Positions 27,408 through 35,205 of a stretch of DNA of 64,000 nt are shown here, in pieces. The DNA is from an uncultured Flavobacteriaceae bacterium (GTDB taxonomy: Bacteria; Bacteroidota; Bacteroidia; Flavobacteriales; Flavobacteriaceae). The stretch is taken from the NCBI GenBank assembly GCA_937929935.1, contig CALFUL010000003.1, positions 62,001 through 126,000 on the forward strand, in the 5' to 3' direction. The notes under the pieces are model-generated. The model was not told where the DNA came from. It searched no databases and saw nothing but the letters and a program-made list of their open reading frames with translations. The first letter of the stretch is position 1, and the number at the start of each line of letters is the position of its first letter. Position numbers and translations under genes: made by a program.

Positions 27408-28209
27408 TTTCAGGTTGGTTTTAGGTGTTGCTTTCTTTAAAAAAAGGGTAACCCTTAAAAATACAAAATAAATGGGAGTGGGGATAGACGATTTTTTTTC
27501 ATTTGTCTTTCCGAATAGAATGAAGAAACTAACGTGTGAGTGAAGAAAATGCTTGGTTATTGAAAAGTCTTCAATTTACTTTAACTACCTATCTTCTTTA
27601 AACCATTAAATTAACTTCATTATTTTCAGGATTCCTCGTACCTCGGAATGACAAAAGGACGCTGCTTTTTCATTTGTCCTTGCGAACCTAGTGAGGAAAC
27701 TATCGCGTGAGTTTGGAAAATGTGTGGGTTATTGAAAAGGCTTCAAATTACTTTAACTACTTATAGTGTTTAATCCACTGAATTAGTTTAATTATTCTTA
27801 AGATTCCTCGTACCTCGGAATGACAAAAAAAGAAGGTGGAATGACAAAAGGATGCAACTTTTTCATTTGTCCTTCCGAATGGAATGAGGAAACTAACGGT
27901 AGTGCAGAAAATGCATGGTTTATTGAGAAGGCTTCAATTTACTTTAACTGCCGATATTGTTTAAACCACTGAACTTGCTTCATTATTCTTAAGATTCCTC
28001 GTACCTCGGAATGACAAAAAAAGAAGGTGGAATGGCAAAAGGATGCAACTTTTTCATTTGTCCTTCCGAACCTAGTGAGGAAACTATCGCGTGAGTTTGG
28101 AAAATGTGTGGGTTATTGAAAAGGCTTCAAATTACTTTTCTCCATATTTCATAGATTTTCTTAGCAACCAATTGCTAAAAAAGATATCTTATATATGTAA
28201 AAAGTCGTT
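27408..28209. other. 802-bp intergenic region largely filled by repeats
   Basis: Divergent spacer between the BNR propeller gene (minus) and a small lipoprotein gene (plus). 27496-28137 is occupied by the repeat array described separately. The first 88 bp hold the leader of the propeller gene, including a small AAGGGT/ACCCTT hairpin near 27445-27457. The last about 70 bp precede the lipoprotein gene. Confidence 0.7.
27496..28137. repeat. Array of four ~160-170-bp repeats bounded by inverted arms
   Basis: Copies begin at about 27496, 27666, 27859 and 28050 (the last truncated). Each full copy opens with TTCATTTGTCCTTCCGAA, then ATGAGGAAACT, continues with a conserved centre (GGTTATTGAAAAGGCTTCAA and TTACTTTAACTAC), and closes with ATTCCTCGTACCTCGG then AATGACAAAA. 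The closing arm is the approximate reverse complement of the opening arm, so each unit can fold as one long hairpin or acts as an inverted-repeat element. Between copies 2/3 and 3/4 the linkers AGAAGGTGGAATG and GGATGCAACTTT are also repeated. A fifth, truncated copy lies at 28722-28803. No ORF is encoded. Confidence 0.85.
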
Positions 28210-28656
28210 ATGCGTATTCCACTATTTTTTTTCTTAATTTTTATAGCCTTTTCCTGCAACAAAGAGAATGATTCAGAAGTATTGAAAAAGTTTTCAATTG
28301 ATGATTTGCCTCAAACTTGGGAATTGCTATCTATTAATACAGGATTGTCTGGCGAAATAGTAATGGCGGAAGAAGTTTCGGTTTCTGAAATTTATGTTTT
28401 CAACCCTGAGGGAAAATTTTCCAAAACCTTTAAGGATGATTTTACAGAAGGTAATTTAAGCGGAACCTATGAACTTCTTACAATTGAAAATAGCGAATAT
28501 CTAGTGTTGACATATGAAGCAGAAATAGGGGGTCTAAGTTATTGTGCGAAAGACTCTAAAGAACACATGCGTATTTCAGCTGATGCGGTATCCCTTTTCA
28601 ACGGAAGGTGTCAAGCTTTCGATGGCCCTGGAATGTCTTACCAAAGAACGAAATAA
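28210..28656 (+). CDS. Small lipocalin-like lipoprotein
   Basis: 148 aa. Lipobox at Cys16 (FSC). The body starts with LPQTWELLSINTGLSGE and has the alternating beta pattern of lipocalin-like Bacteroidetes lipoproteins, with Cys117 and Cys138 able to form a disulfide. Ligand unknown. It is flanked on both sides by copies of the inverted-arm repeat (27496-28137 and 28722-28803), so it sits as a one-gene island between repeats. The start is the ATG at 28210. Confidence 0.65.
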   Translation: MRIPLFFFLIFIAFSCNKENDSEVLKKFSIDDLPQTWELLSINTGLSGEIVMAEEVSVSEIYVFNPEGKFSKTFKDDFTEGNLSGTYELLTIENSEYLVLTYEAEIGGLSYCAKDSKEHMRISADAVSLFNGRCQAFDGPGMSYQRTK

Positions 28657-28721
28657 GTATAAAATGTTCCTTGTCCGCCCTCTTGGCGGAGACGAACACT
28701 AGCGAGGAATTGTTTTATTCT

Positions 28722-28803
28722 TTTTCTTTGTCCTTCCGAATGTAGTGAGGAAACTATCGCGTGAGTTTGGAAAATGTGTGGGTTATTGAAAAGGCTTCAA
28801 TTT
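28722..28803. repeat. Truncated fifth copy of the inverted-arm repeat
   Basis: It reads CTTTGTCCTTCCGAATG, then TAGTGAGGAAACTATCGCG, then GTGTGGGTTATTGAAAAGGC, and stops at TTCAATTTA just before the end of the symporter gene. It matches copies 2 and 4 of the array at 27496-28137 almost base for base, but lacks the closing arm. Just upstream, CCGCCCTCTTGGCGG (about 28676-28690) forms a small hairpin. Confidence 0.85.
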
Positions 28804-28806
28804 AAG

Positions 28807-29673
28807 CTACTTGGTTTGTTTGGCGAGCTGACGGTTACTCCAATATATAAATATTCCAGCGGTTAAAAACATGAGCGTTCCATAGACTGCTGGTGCAATC
28901 GCATAGGCGGTATTGTTTAGTAAAAGCGTTGCAATGCTAATGCCTAAAGTACCATTTTGAATACCACCTTCTATCGAAACCGAAATGCGTTGTTTTAATG
29001 GAAGCTTAAAAATAGAAGCTAAACCGTAGCCTATAGACATGGTCAGAATGTTTAGCGTAAAGGTAACGAAGCCAGCTTCTTGAATGTGCGTAACAAGCAG
29101 CGCTCTTTCTTTGATAAGAATCGCCACTAAGACTACAACAAAGAAAATTCCGGAAGCTCTTTTTACTGGTTTTTCCATTTTTAGCGCGAAGTCTGGTTTT
29201 TTATGATTTAAGAGCATTCCTAGCCCTACAGGTAATATGACAATGATGAAAACCTGTGCAATTGTTTGAAAAATATCTAATTGAATAGTAGTCCCTTGTC
29301 CTAATACTTCTTGTAAACCCAAGTTGATGATAAATGGTATTGATACCAATGTGATGAGACTGCTTATTGCGGTTAAGGATACTGATAAAGCGGTATCTCC
29401 ATTTGCTAAATGCGTGATGAGGTTTGAAGTTGGGCCACCGGGGCAAGCAGAAATGATGATGATACCAATGGCTATTTCTGGAGATAAGGTAAAAACCCGA
29501 ATCAATAAAAACCCGACAATAGGAAGGATAATTATTTGGCATAAAAGCCCAATCAAGATAGCTTTAGGACGAATAAATACTTCAATAAAATCTTTCAGCT
29601 TTAAAGATAGCCCCATACCAAACATGATAATGATTAAGGACAGGGCAAGAATCGCGTTCGAGATATTATCCAT
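28807..29673 (-). CDS. Bile acid:sodium symporter (BASS) family transporter
   Basis: 288 aa, about nine to ten membrane helices, the usual size of bacterial ASBT/BASS transporters. The motif ISACPGGPTSNLITHLANGD (about 78-97) and the glutamate-bearing helix VSIEGGIQNGTLGISIATLL (about 232-251) form the sodium-binding core of the family. It imports an organic anion with sodium; bacterial members carry pantoate, bile acids or other acids, and the substrate here is unknown. It has no operon partner. Confidence 0.88.
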   Translation of the reverse strand: MDNISNAILALSLIIIMFGMGLSLKLKDFIEVFIRPKAILIGLLCQIIILPIVGFLLIRVFTLSPEIAIGIIIISACPGGPTSNLITHLANGDTALSVSLTAISSLITLVSIPFIINLGLQEVLGQGTTIQLDIFQTIAQVFIIVILPVGLGMLLNHKKPDFALKMEKPVKRASGIFFVVVLVAILIKERALLVTHIQEAGFVTFTLNILTMSIGYGLASIFKLPLKQRISVSIEGGIQNGTLGISIATLLLNNTAYAIAPAVYGTLMFLTAGIFIYWSNRQLAKQTK

Positions 29674-29811
29674 GAATGATGGTGGTTACAGGTTTCTGAA
29701 TTATATGGAACTAAAGCTAAGGAAATTGATTGTTATGTTCTGAATTATTTTAGAAAACTATGATTCTGAAGTGGTACGCCACTAGTCACAGACTAGCGGT
29801 AGCGGGGGTAG

Positions 29812-30411
29812 TTATTTTTCAATACATTCTAAAAGCGATTCATAATTGCCTCTATCTGCTTCTTTTAGCGCAGCAATATATTTTGTCCGGAATTCATTAA
29901 TATTAACAAAATCATCTCCTGTCCAATTTATTGGTGCCGAGTTAAATACTTTTTCAAGTATTAAGTCAGCCATAATTCGAGTATGTCTTCCATTCCCGTT
30001 TGGATAGCAATGAATTTGAACAAGCCTATGATGAAAACGAATTGCAATTTCAATTGGCTCAAAAGTTTTATTCTTATACCAGAACATTAAATCATCAATC
30101 AATTGTTTTCTTAAAAATTGAATTTTAATTGGGTTCACTCCAATATTTGCTTCTCTGCTCCGTATTTTACCTGCCCATTTCCAAACTTTACCTAACATTT
30201 TTTTATGCAATTCATCCTGAAATTCTGGTGAAATTAACTGTTCGATTGTATCCACTTTCTTTGAAAGTAACCATTGGAACGCATCTTCAATATTATTTTG
30301 TTCGACTTCATCGAGTTGTTGCCTATTTGTTATATATTTTGGAATTAATTCATCAAGTTCTTCAGGGGATAGTAATGTGTCGCCCTCTTTTGGTTCTAAT
30401 TTTAATCCCAT
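29812..30411 (-). CDS. Mobile mystery protein B, Fic domain protein
   Basis: 199 aa. Fic domains usually transfer AMP or another phosphate-containing group from a nucleotide to a protein hydroxyl. The active-site loop is H134-CYPN-GNGRHTR145 in the context RLVQIHCYPNGNGRHTRIM; the common HPFx(D/E)GNGRxxR pattern is altered to Cys-Tyr after His and Asn before the GNGR. Upstream WKWAGKIRSREANIG (78-92) matches the Fic flap region. It overlaps the stop of the HTH gene upstream by 10 bp, the standard arrangement of mobile mystery proteins A and B, named for their patchy distribution and mobility. Confidence 0.88.
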   Translation of the reverse strand: MGLKLEPKEGDTLLSPEELDELIPKYITNRQQLDEVEQNNIEDAFQWLLSKKVDTIEQLISPEFQDELHKKMLGKVWKWAGKIRSREANIGVNPIKIQFLRKQLIDDLMFWYKNKTFEPIEIAIRFHHRLVQIHCYPNGNGRHTRIMADLILEKVFNSAPINWTGDDFVNINEFRTKYIAALKEADRGNYESLLECIEK

Positions 30412-30860
30412 AAATATTTCGGCATTTTAGACTCAATTTCTTTTGCTCTTTTTTCAATTGACTTCATTATTTTTTTATCATTTACCTTCTGGTCTTCAAT
30501 TGTCATTTGCTTATTTGTCTTCAAAACAATTGACTTTGCTATTTCTCTTGATTGAGTTTTTACTAATTGTTCCAGAGATTCTTTAGGAACAAATGAATAA
30601 ACTAGTTTTAAATCTAGTTTTTCCCCGACTTCCCTTAATTTTGCAAGAGTTATTGATTCTTCTACTTCTCTTTTTTCAAGTGCATCAAGTGCCTGCTGGG
30701 AGATTTTTAGTCGTTTAGCAAGTTGTCTAGCCGACATTCCGATTGCTAATCGGATTGCATTTATCCATCCTGATTGCGGTACTCTTATATCGACGCGCTT
30801 TAATTTAAATAGCTGTTCATCTATTTGTTCTAATTGTAATTTTTTATTTGTGTATGACAT
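30402..30860 (-). CDS. Mobile mystery protein A, HTH regulator
   Basis: 152 aa from the ATG at 30860. The frame remains open upstream through a tandem repeat, but that part is only low-complexity Tyr/Val codons and the family begins at MSYTNKKLQLEQIDEQL. A Xre-like helix-turn-helix spans about 40-80 (SARQLAKRLKISQQALDALEKRE). The C-terminus is a Lys/Glu-rich helical tail ending KMPKYLWD. It is the antitoxin- or regulator-like partner of the Fic protein it overlaps. It probably represses its own promoter, which must lie in or next to the minisatellite. Confidence 0.88.
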   Translation of the reverse strand: MSYTNKKLQLEQIDEQLFKLKRVDIRVPQSGWINAIRLAIGMSARQLAKRLKISQQALDALEKREVEESITLAKLREVGEKLDLKLVYSFVPKESLEQLVKTQSREIAKSIVLKTNKQMTIEDQKVNDKKIMKSIEKRAKEIESKMPKYLWD

Positions 30861-30895
30861 ATTTGATATAATATAATATAAATATACAACATATA

Positions 30896-31076
30896 CATAG
30901 TATATACATAACACATATACATAGTATATACATAACACATATACATAGTATATACATAACACATATACAACATATACATAGTATATACATAACACATATA
31001 CAACATATACATAGTATATACATAACACATATACAACATATACATAGTATTTACACGATACATAGCATGTACACAA
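30896..31076. repeat. Minisatellite of 24- and 33-bp units upstream of mobile mystery protein A
   Basis: Unit starts (CATAG) fall at 30896, 30920, 30944, 30977, 31010 and 31043, giving spacings of 24, 24, 33, 33 and 33, with a decayed end to about 31076. The 24-bp unit reads CATAGTATATACATAACACA then TATA; the 33-bp unit adds CAACATATA. All spacings are multiples of three, so two minus-strand frames stay open through the array. It is only 35 bp from the start codon of the HTH gene. Confidence 0.9.
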
Positions 31077-31307
31077 TACTTAAATACAGGCTAAATTAAT
31101 AGAAGAATGAAGGCAGAAGCTCTGTTTGTTTGAAGAATTACTGCCAACGCCTGTATATAGTTAATCCAGTGCGTTTTTATTCGGCAATAAATCAAATTCT
31201 TTCTTACTGTTGACGGCACAAGCATGATACTGTAACAAGTTCAGCACCCGTTGCTCGTGCTAGCGTTTCCTTTTTATGCCTTTTGCTCGCGCCAGCAGGG
31301 GAATTTA
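31077..31307. other. Rest of the spacer between the HTH and HEPN genes
   Basis: 231 bp with no convincing ORF; the full stretch without a gene is 30861-31307. The middle is less AT-rich than its flanks (around GCCAACGCCTGTATA at 31142 and the stretch GCACCCGTTGCTCGTGCTAG near 31244). I see no terminator. It could hold a remnant or an attachment site of the mobile pair, but I cannot show one. Confidence 0.4.
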
Positions 31308-31805
31308 TTAAGTGTTTTGAACCGCAAATGAATACATTTTTCTTATTATGGCATAAATAATTTTAAGCTGATTTATTGTTATTGAAGGGGCTTGATAAGT
31401 CGTCATAGCACCAGCAGTAGTAGTATGCGCAGCTCTATTTCTTTCAATCAATAAATTTTCTAGAGTTGAATTTAATAATAACTTTTCTCCAGATAGAATT
31501 AGTTTTCTCTCTAACAGTTCCATTTTACTTATCCCAATAGTTTGTAACATCATTCTTCTAAAATTAGCGTTGTATTTAAAGCCGTAAGTTTTATCGATGA
31601 TATTGTCCATTATTGACCTGTATGCATGCGTTTTGATTTTTCCTTTAACACATCTCTCGGCTATTTTATCAAATGATTCTTCTATCCAACCACATAGTTC
31701 CATTACTGCAAGTTTTGCATAATGAGTTGATCTAGGATGACCAGTTGTATCGTGATAACTCTCTAATTCCTCTAGCAAACTTAAAATGTCCTTTTTCAAG
31801 ATCAT
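31308..31805 (-). CDS. HEPN-domain protein, putative RNase partner of DUF262
   Basis: 165 aa, all-alpha. The R-N-x3-H signature of HEPN nucleases is present as RNRAAH (122-127), inside a helix-rich C-terminal half, with a conserved-looking ELCGWIEESFDKIAE helix (36-50). HEPN proteins are usually RNA-cutting toxins or effectors. Similar proteins, named MAE_28990/MAE_18760-type HEPN-like nucleases, are found beside DUF262 genes. It begins 2 bp after the DUF262 stop, so the two are one operon. Its role in defence or toxin-antitoxin function is inferred from the pairing. Confidence 0.75.
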   Translation of the reverse strand: MILKKDILSLLEELESYHDTTGHPRSTHYAKLAVMELCGWIEESFDKIAERCVKGKIKTHAYRSIMDNIIDKTYGFKYNANFRRMMLQTIGISKMELLERKLILSGEKLLLNSTLENLLIERNRAAHTTTAGAMTTYQAPSITINQLKIIYAIIRKMYSFAVQNT

Positions 31806-31807
31806 AT

Positions 31808-32899
31808 TTAAGAAAATATTTCAACAGCTCTGTTGAGACGATTAATTACCTTACTCTTTTGCGCCACACCTTCTTTTAATGCGTCAGTTGAAAAGAGAGG
31901 GTCTCCAATTAAAGAGGCGTATTGTGTTTTTAAACTTGTATCTGTTGCTTTAAGGCTATCTAAATTTCTAGATATACCGACATATATAGCCTCAATAATA
32001 GACTTGCTTGGTTTACCAACAGAATTTGAGTCGAATATTCTTTTGTAAATTATATCAATAACAGATTCAATTTCAGTCCTTAAAACTTCCAAATCTTGAT
32101 TTTGGATTTCACGTCTTTCGAACATGAAATCATTTAACCATTTACTTAACTTTCCTGAATAGTTTTCATAATCCGCCGAAAAAGCTAGAAACCTAAGATT
32201 TAACTCCTCAAAAGCAAAACGATAAGTTTTATCACTTTTAATATCAAAAGCTGCTGTATATGTAGGGTGTTTCACGGTTGACTTTAGAAATTGGTTAAAA
32301 CTGCCGCTATAAATACAGTTTCTAATTTCCTGATTGTTTAGCTTTGAGCCACCAGAATTTAAACGATGGAATATTGTAAATAAATACTCTAAATGGCTTT
32401 TTTTCTTGTGATTACATCGAATTACAGTTATTGGAATAGATAGGTTTTGTACTCTAGAAAAATAGTTGGGATTATTCTTTTTAATTGATTTTACAGATTT
32501 TCCAGATATTTTTTTGTCAATATCGTCTAGTGATGAGAGTTCCCATTCATCCTTAGATAGGAAATTTATTATTGTCTGAATTCGTTGTAAACCATCAATT
32601 ACGTATCTTTCATCGTGTTCAAAATCAAAACTGAAGCACATACTTGGAATTGGTAATTGCTTAACTAAAGAATCTACAAATCTAGTTTGCGATGGTTTTG
32701 GCCACACTACATCTCTTTGAAAATATGGTTGAATTTCAATCTGTTTTGATTGATACATTCGCAATATATCAGCACAAGATCGGAGTTCGTTAAATGCTAT
32801 AATATCCTTTGGAGGTAATTCATCAAAATCATCTTCAACGCTCTGTTTTATTTCATCTTCAATTGATTCATCAAAAGGATATATTTCTTTTTTGCTCAT
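31808..32899 (-). CDS. DUF262 (ParB/GmrS-like) protein
   Basis: 363 aa. The N-terminal domain shows the DUF262 pattern: IQPYFQRDVVWP (57-68), VIDGLQRIQTI (100-110, replacing the common DGQQRLTT) and FHRLNSGGSKLN (about 177-188). In GmrSD and related systems this fold binds or hydrolyses nucleotides and acts with a nuclease domain; here no DUF1524 nuclease follows, and a helical C-terminal part (about 230-363) takes its place. Translationally close to the HEPN gene downstream (2 bp). Together they form a candidate two-gene defence or abortive-infection module. Confidence 0.8.
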   Translation of the reverse strand: MSKKEIYPFDESIEDEIKQSVEDDFDELPPKDIIAFNELRSCADILRMYQSKQIEIQPYFQRDVVWPKPSQTRFVDSLVKQLPIPSMCFSFDFEHDERYVIDGLQRIQTIINFLSKDEWELSSLDDIDKKISGKSVKSIKKNNPNYFSRVQNLSIPITVIRCNHKKKSHLEYLFTIFHRLNSGGSKLNNQEIRNCIYSGSFNQFLKSTVKHPTYTAAFDIKSDKTYRFAFEELNLRFLAFSADYENYSGKLSKWLNDFMFERREIQNQDLEVLRTEIESVIDIIYKRIFDSNSVGKPSKSIIEAIYVGISRNLDSLKATDTSLKTQYASLIGDPLFSTDALKEGVAQKSKVINRLNRAVEIFS

Positions 32900-33031
32900 A
32901 TGTTATATTTATTTATATCAATCCAGTGTTTGAACATATTACTCAAAAATCAATTAAATTTAACAATAAAGCAATATAATTCACCAAATACTTCGATGTA
33001 ATAACCTAATAAATAAAACAAATTTATAATT

Positions 33032-33052
33032 CCCCTTTTCAAGGGGTTTATT
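33032..33052. terminator. Small GC hairpin before the acyl-CoA gene cluster
   Basis: CCCCTT (33032-33037), loop TTC, AAGGGG (33041-33046), followed on the plus strand by TTTATT. It lies 65 bp before the first acyl-CoA dehydrogenase start and downstream of the DUF262 start. It could stop readthrough into the cluster; it may also be a relic of the CCCC/GGGG palindromes found in later spacers. Confidence 0.4.
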
Positions 33053-33116
33053 AAACTAGTTTAATGAAATTGGTCAATTTTTCGGCTACCTTGAAACACC
33101 TTAAAAAAGTAAAATT

Positions 33117-34931
33117 ATGGCAAATCAGTATGTAGATTTAGAAACGCTTAAATACCTTTTGTATAAGGTTCACAAGGTGCAAGATGTGTTAGCGCAAGAG
33201 CGCTATGCAGACTATGATACCGAGTCAATTGATATGTTATTAGATTCAGTCAAAGACTTTTCTGATAAAGAGTTGTTTCCGTATTTCAGAGAGATGGATG
33301 AAAACCCAGCCCATTTTAAAGATGGCGAAATTCATGTGCATCCGCAAGTTAATAAGTATATGAAGGCAGGTGGCGAAATGGGCTTGATTTCAGGGGGTTT
33401 TCCGTATGAAGATGGCGGCATGCAATTGCCATCAATGGTGGTTAATGCAACGGCTTTTATTCAAGATGCAGCCAACAATCATTTGCCAGGCTATATTGGT
33501 TTGACGGTAGGTGCAGCAGAACTCATTACACATTTTGCTAATAAGGAATTGAATGCCACTTATGTGCCAAAAATGTTAGCCGGTACTTGGGGCGGCACCA
33601 TGTGTTTGACTGAGCCACAGGCAGGTAGTTCATTATCTGATATTGTCACATCAGCAACGCCTGACGGAGATAGCTATAAAATTCACGGACAAAAAATATT
33701 CATTTCGGGTGGCGATTATACCGGCGCAGAAAATATAGTGCATCTTGTTTTGGCACGTGTTAAAGGTGCGCCAGCTGGCACTAAAGGCATCTCACTTTTT
33801 GTGGTTCCTAAAAAACGACCTAATGCTGATGGAAGTCTCACTACAAATGATGTGCAAACCGTAACCGATTTTCAAAAAATGGGACAGCGGGGCTATTGTA
33901 CTACCCACTTGTTCTTTGGTGATAAAGAAGATTGTCAAGGTTGGTTGGTTGGCGAAGAGAACAAAGGTTTAAAGTATATGTTTTTGATGATGAATGGTGC
34001 TAGAATCGCTGTGGGTAGAGGTGCTGCGGCTATTGCCTCTGCGGCTTATCAAGCTTCATTGAACTATGCCAATGAAAGAGCACAAGGGCGTAAATTAACC
34101 AGTACGGGTAAGAAAGATGCCAATCAAGAACAGACGCTAATTATCAATCATCCTGATGTACGCAGAATGTTGTTGTTGCAAAAAGCAGTGACTGAGGGGT
34201 CTCAAAGTTTGGTGTTATTGGCAGCAAAATATCATGACCTTTCGTTGTCAAGTGCTGATGCTGATGTACGAGAAAAGTATAATTTATTGCTTGAAATACT
34301 AACGCCGGTTGTGAAAACCTATCCTTCAGAAATGGGAAAAACTGCGGTTGATAATGGCTTGCAGGTTTTAGGCGGATATGGTTTCTGTTCAGATTATGTA
34401 TTGCAGCAGTATTTAAGAGACATACGTATTTCGGCATTGTATGAAGGTACTACGGGTATTCAGTCTCAAGATTTATTGGGTAGAAAAATTACCATGAATG
34501 ACGGGAAGGCTTTGGAGTTACTTTCCGAAGAAATTCAGAAGTCCATCAAAGTGGCTATGACGCATGATTCATTAGCGCCCTATGCAAAGAAATTAGGTAA
34601 AAAATTAGTCCTGACACAAGAAGTATTACAGTCGTTAATGGTATTTGCTATGAAAGGCGATTACCAACGTTTTCTTGCAGATGCCACTCCCTTTATGGAA
34701 TTTTTTAGTACTATTATTCTAGGGTGGTTGTGGCTTGATATTGCACGTGAATCACAAAATGCGCTAGTTACCGGAAGTAAAGAACACAGTACTGGTTTTT
34801 ATGAAAGTAAAATTCATACGATGGAGTTCTATTTCAAATACGAACTTCCAAAAACAACAGGACTCGCAGAAATTTTGATGGATACTGAGAAAGCACTGAC
34901 GATTGGAGCGGACAAAAAGGTTTTTGGGTAG
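33117..34931 (+). CDS. Acyl-CoA dehydrogenase, 600-aa class
   Basis: 604 aa. FAD enzyme forming an enoyl-CoA. N-terminal helical domain (40-150), middle beta domain with MCLTEPQAGSSLSD (about 162-175) and KIFISGGDY (about 193-201), and C-terminal helical domain where YEGTTGIQSQDLLG carries the catalytic glutamate (about residue 442). The additional last about 130 residues are the C-terminal extension seen in the long acyl-CoA dehydrogenases, which include the DmdC (methylthiopropionyl-CoA) group. I cannot say from motifs whether this is DmdC-like in substrate. It is the first gene of a twelve-gene plus-strand cluster. Confidence 0.9.
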   Translation: MANQYVDLETLKYLLYKVHKVQDVLAQERYADYDTESIDMLLDSVKDFSDKELFPYFREMDENPAHFKDGEIHVHPQVNKYMKAGGEMGLISGGFPYEDGGMQLPSMVVNATAFIQDAANNHLPGYIGLTVGAAELITHFANKELNATYVPKMLAGTWGGTMCLTEPQAGSSLSDIVTSATPDGDSYKIHGQKIFISGGDYTGAENIVHLVLARVKGAPAGTKGISLFVVPKKRPNADGSLTTNDVQTVTDFQKMGQRGYCTTHLFFGDKEDCQGWLVGEENKGLKYMFLMMNGARIAVGRGAAAIASAAYQASLNYANERAQGRKLTSTGKKDANQEQTLIINHPDVRRMLLLQKAVTEGSQSLVLLAAKYHDLSLSSADADVREKYNLLLEILTPVVKTYPSEMGKTAVDNGLQVLGGYGFCSDYVLQQYLRDIRISALYEGTTGIQSQDLLGRKITMNDGKALELLSEEIQKSIKVAMTHDSLAPYAKKLGKKLVLTQEVLQSLMVFAMKGDYQRFLADATPFMEFFSTIILGWLWLDIARESQNALVTGSKEHSTGFYESKIHTMEFYFKYELPKTTGLAEILMDTEKALTIGADKKVFG

Positions 34932-35205
34932 GATTGGTTGATGGTTGACAGTTGCTGGTTGTCGGTTTAAAGAAGTATTAAGTACAAAGTAAAAAGTTAA
35001 AAAGTCCTCCCCTGAAAAGGGTAGGTGCCCGCAGGGCGGAGGGGTAATTGAATAAAATATTAGAAAAGGAAATTACCACCCCTTTCACGCCAACGCTACA
35101 GCTCGCCCACAGCTGTCGCTGTGTCGCCTTGAAAAAAGAGGGGAGCTAAAACAAGATTTAAAATAGCGTCTGGCGTAAAGCGTTCAGCGCATAGCGAAGA
35201 AAAAC
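34932..35205. repeat. Repeat-rich spacer 1 of the acyl-CoA cluster
   Basis: It contains the phrase AAGTATTAAGTACAAAGTAAAAAGT (34973-34997 region), followed by a GC-rich element CCTCCCCTGAAAAGGGTAGG then GCGGAGGGGTAATT (about 35003-35050), and its rough inverse ATTACCACCCCTTTC to GAAAAAAGAGGGGAG (about 35079-35148). The two halves form a large imperfect inverted repeat. No ORF. Confidence 0.7.

Noticed and set aside
30861-31076. A 72-residue Tyr/Val/Cys-rich N-terminal extension of the HTH protein through the minisatellite
   Set aside because: The extension is pure repeat translation, a second frame is equally open, and the family starts at the ATG at 30860. Kept only as a question in the findings.
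28807-33116. A complete integrative element or prophage
   Set aside because: Two mobile-type gene pairs are present but there is no integrase, transposase, relaxase, tRNA target or matching end repeats that I can see.
33117-34931. Assigning DmdC (DMSP degradation)
   Set aside because: Length and C-terminal extension fit that group, but no dmdA, dmdB or dmdD-type gene set is clear here, and the motifs do not decide the substrate.
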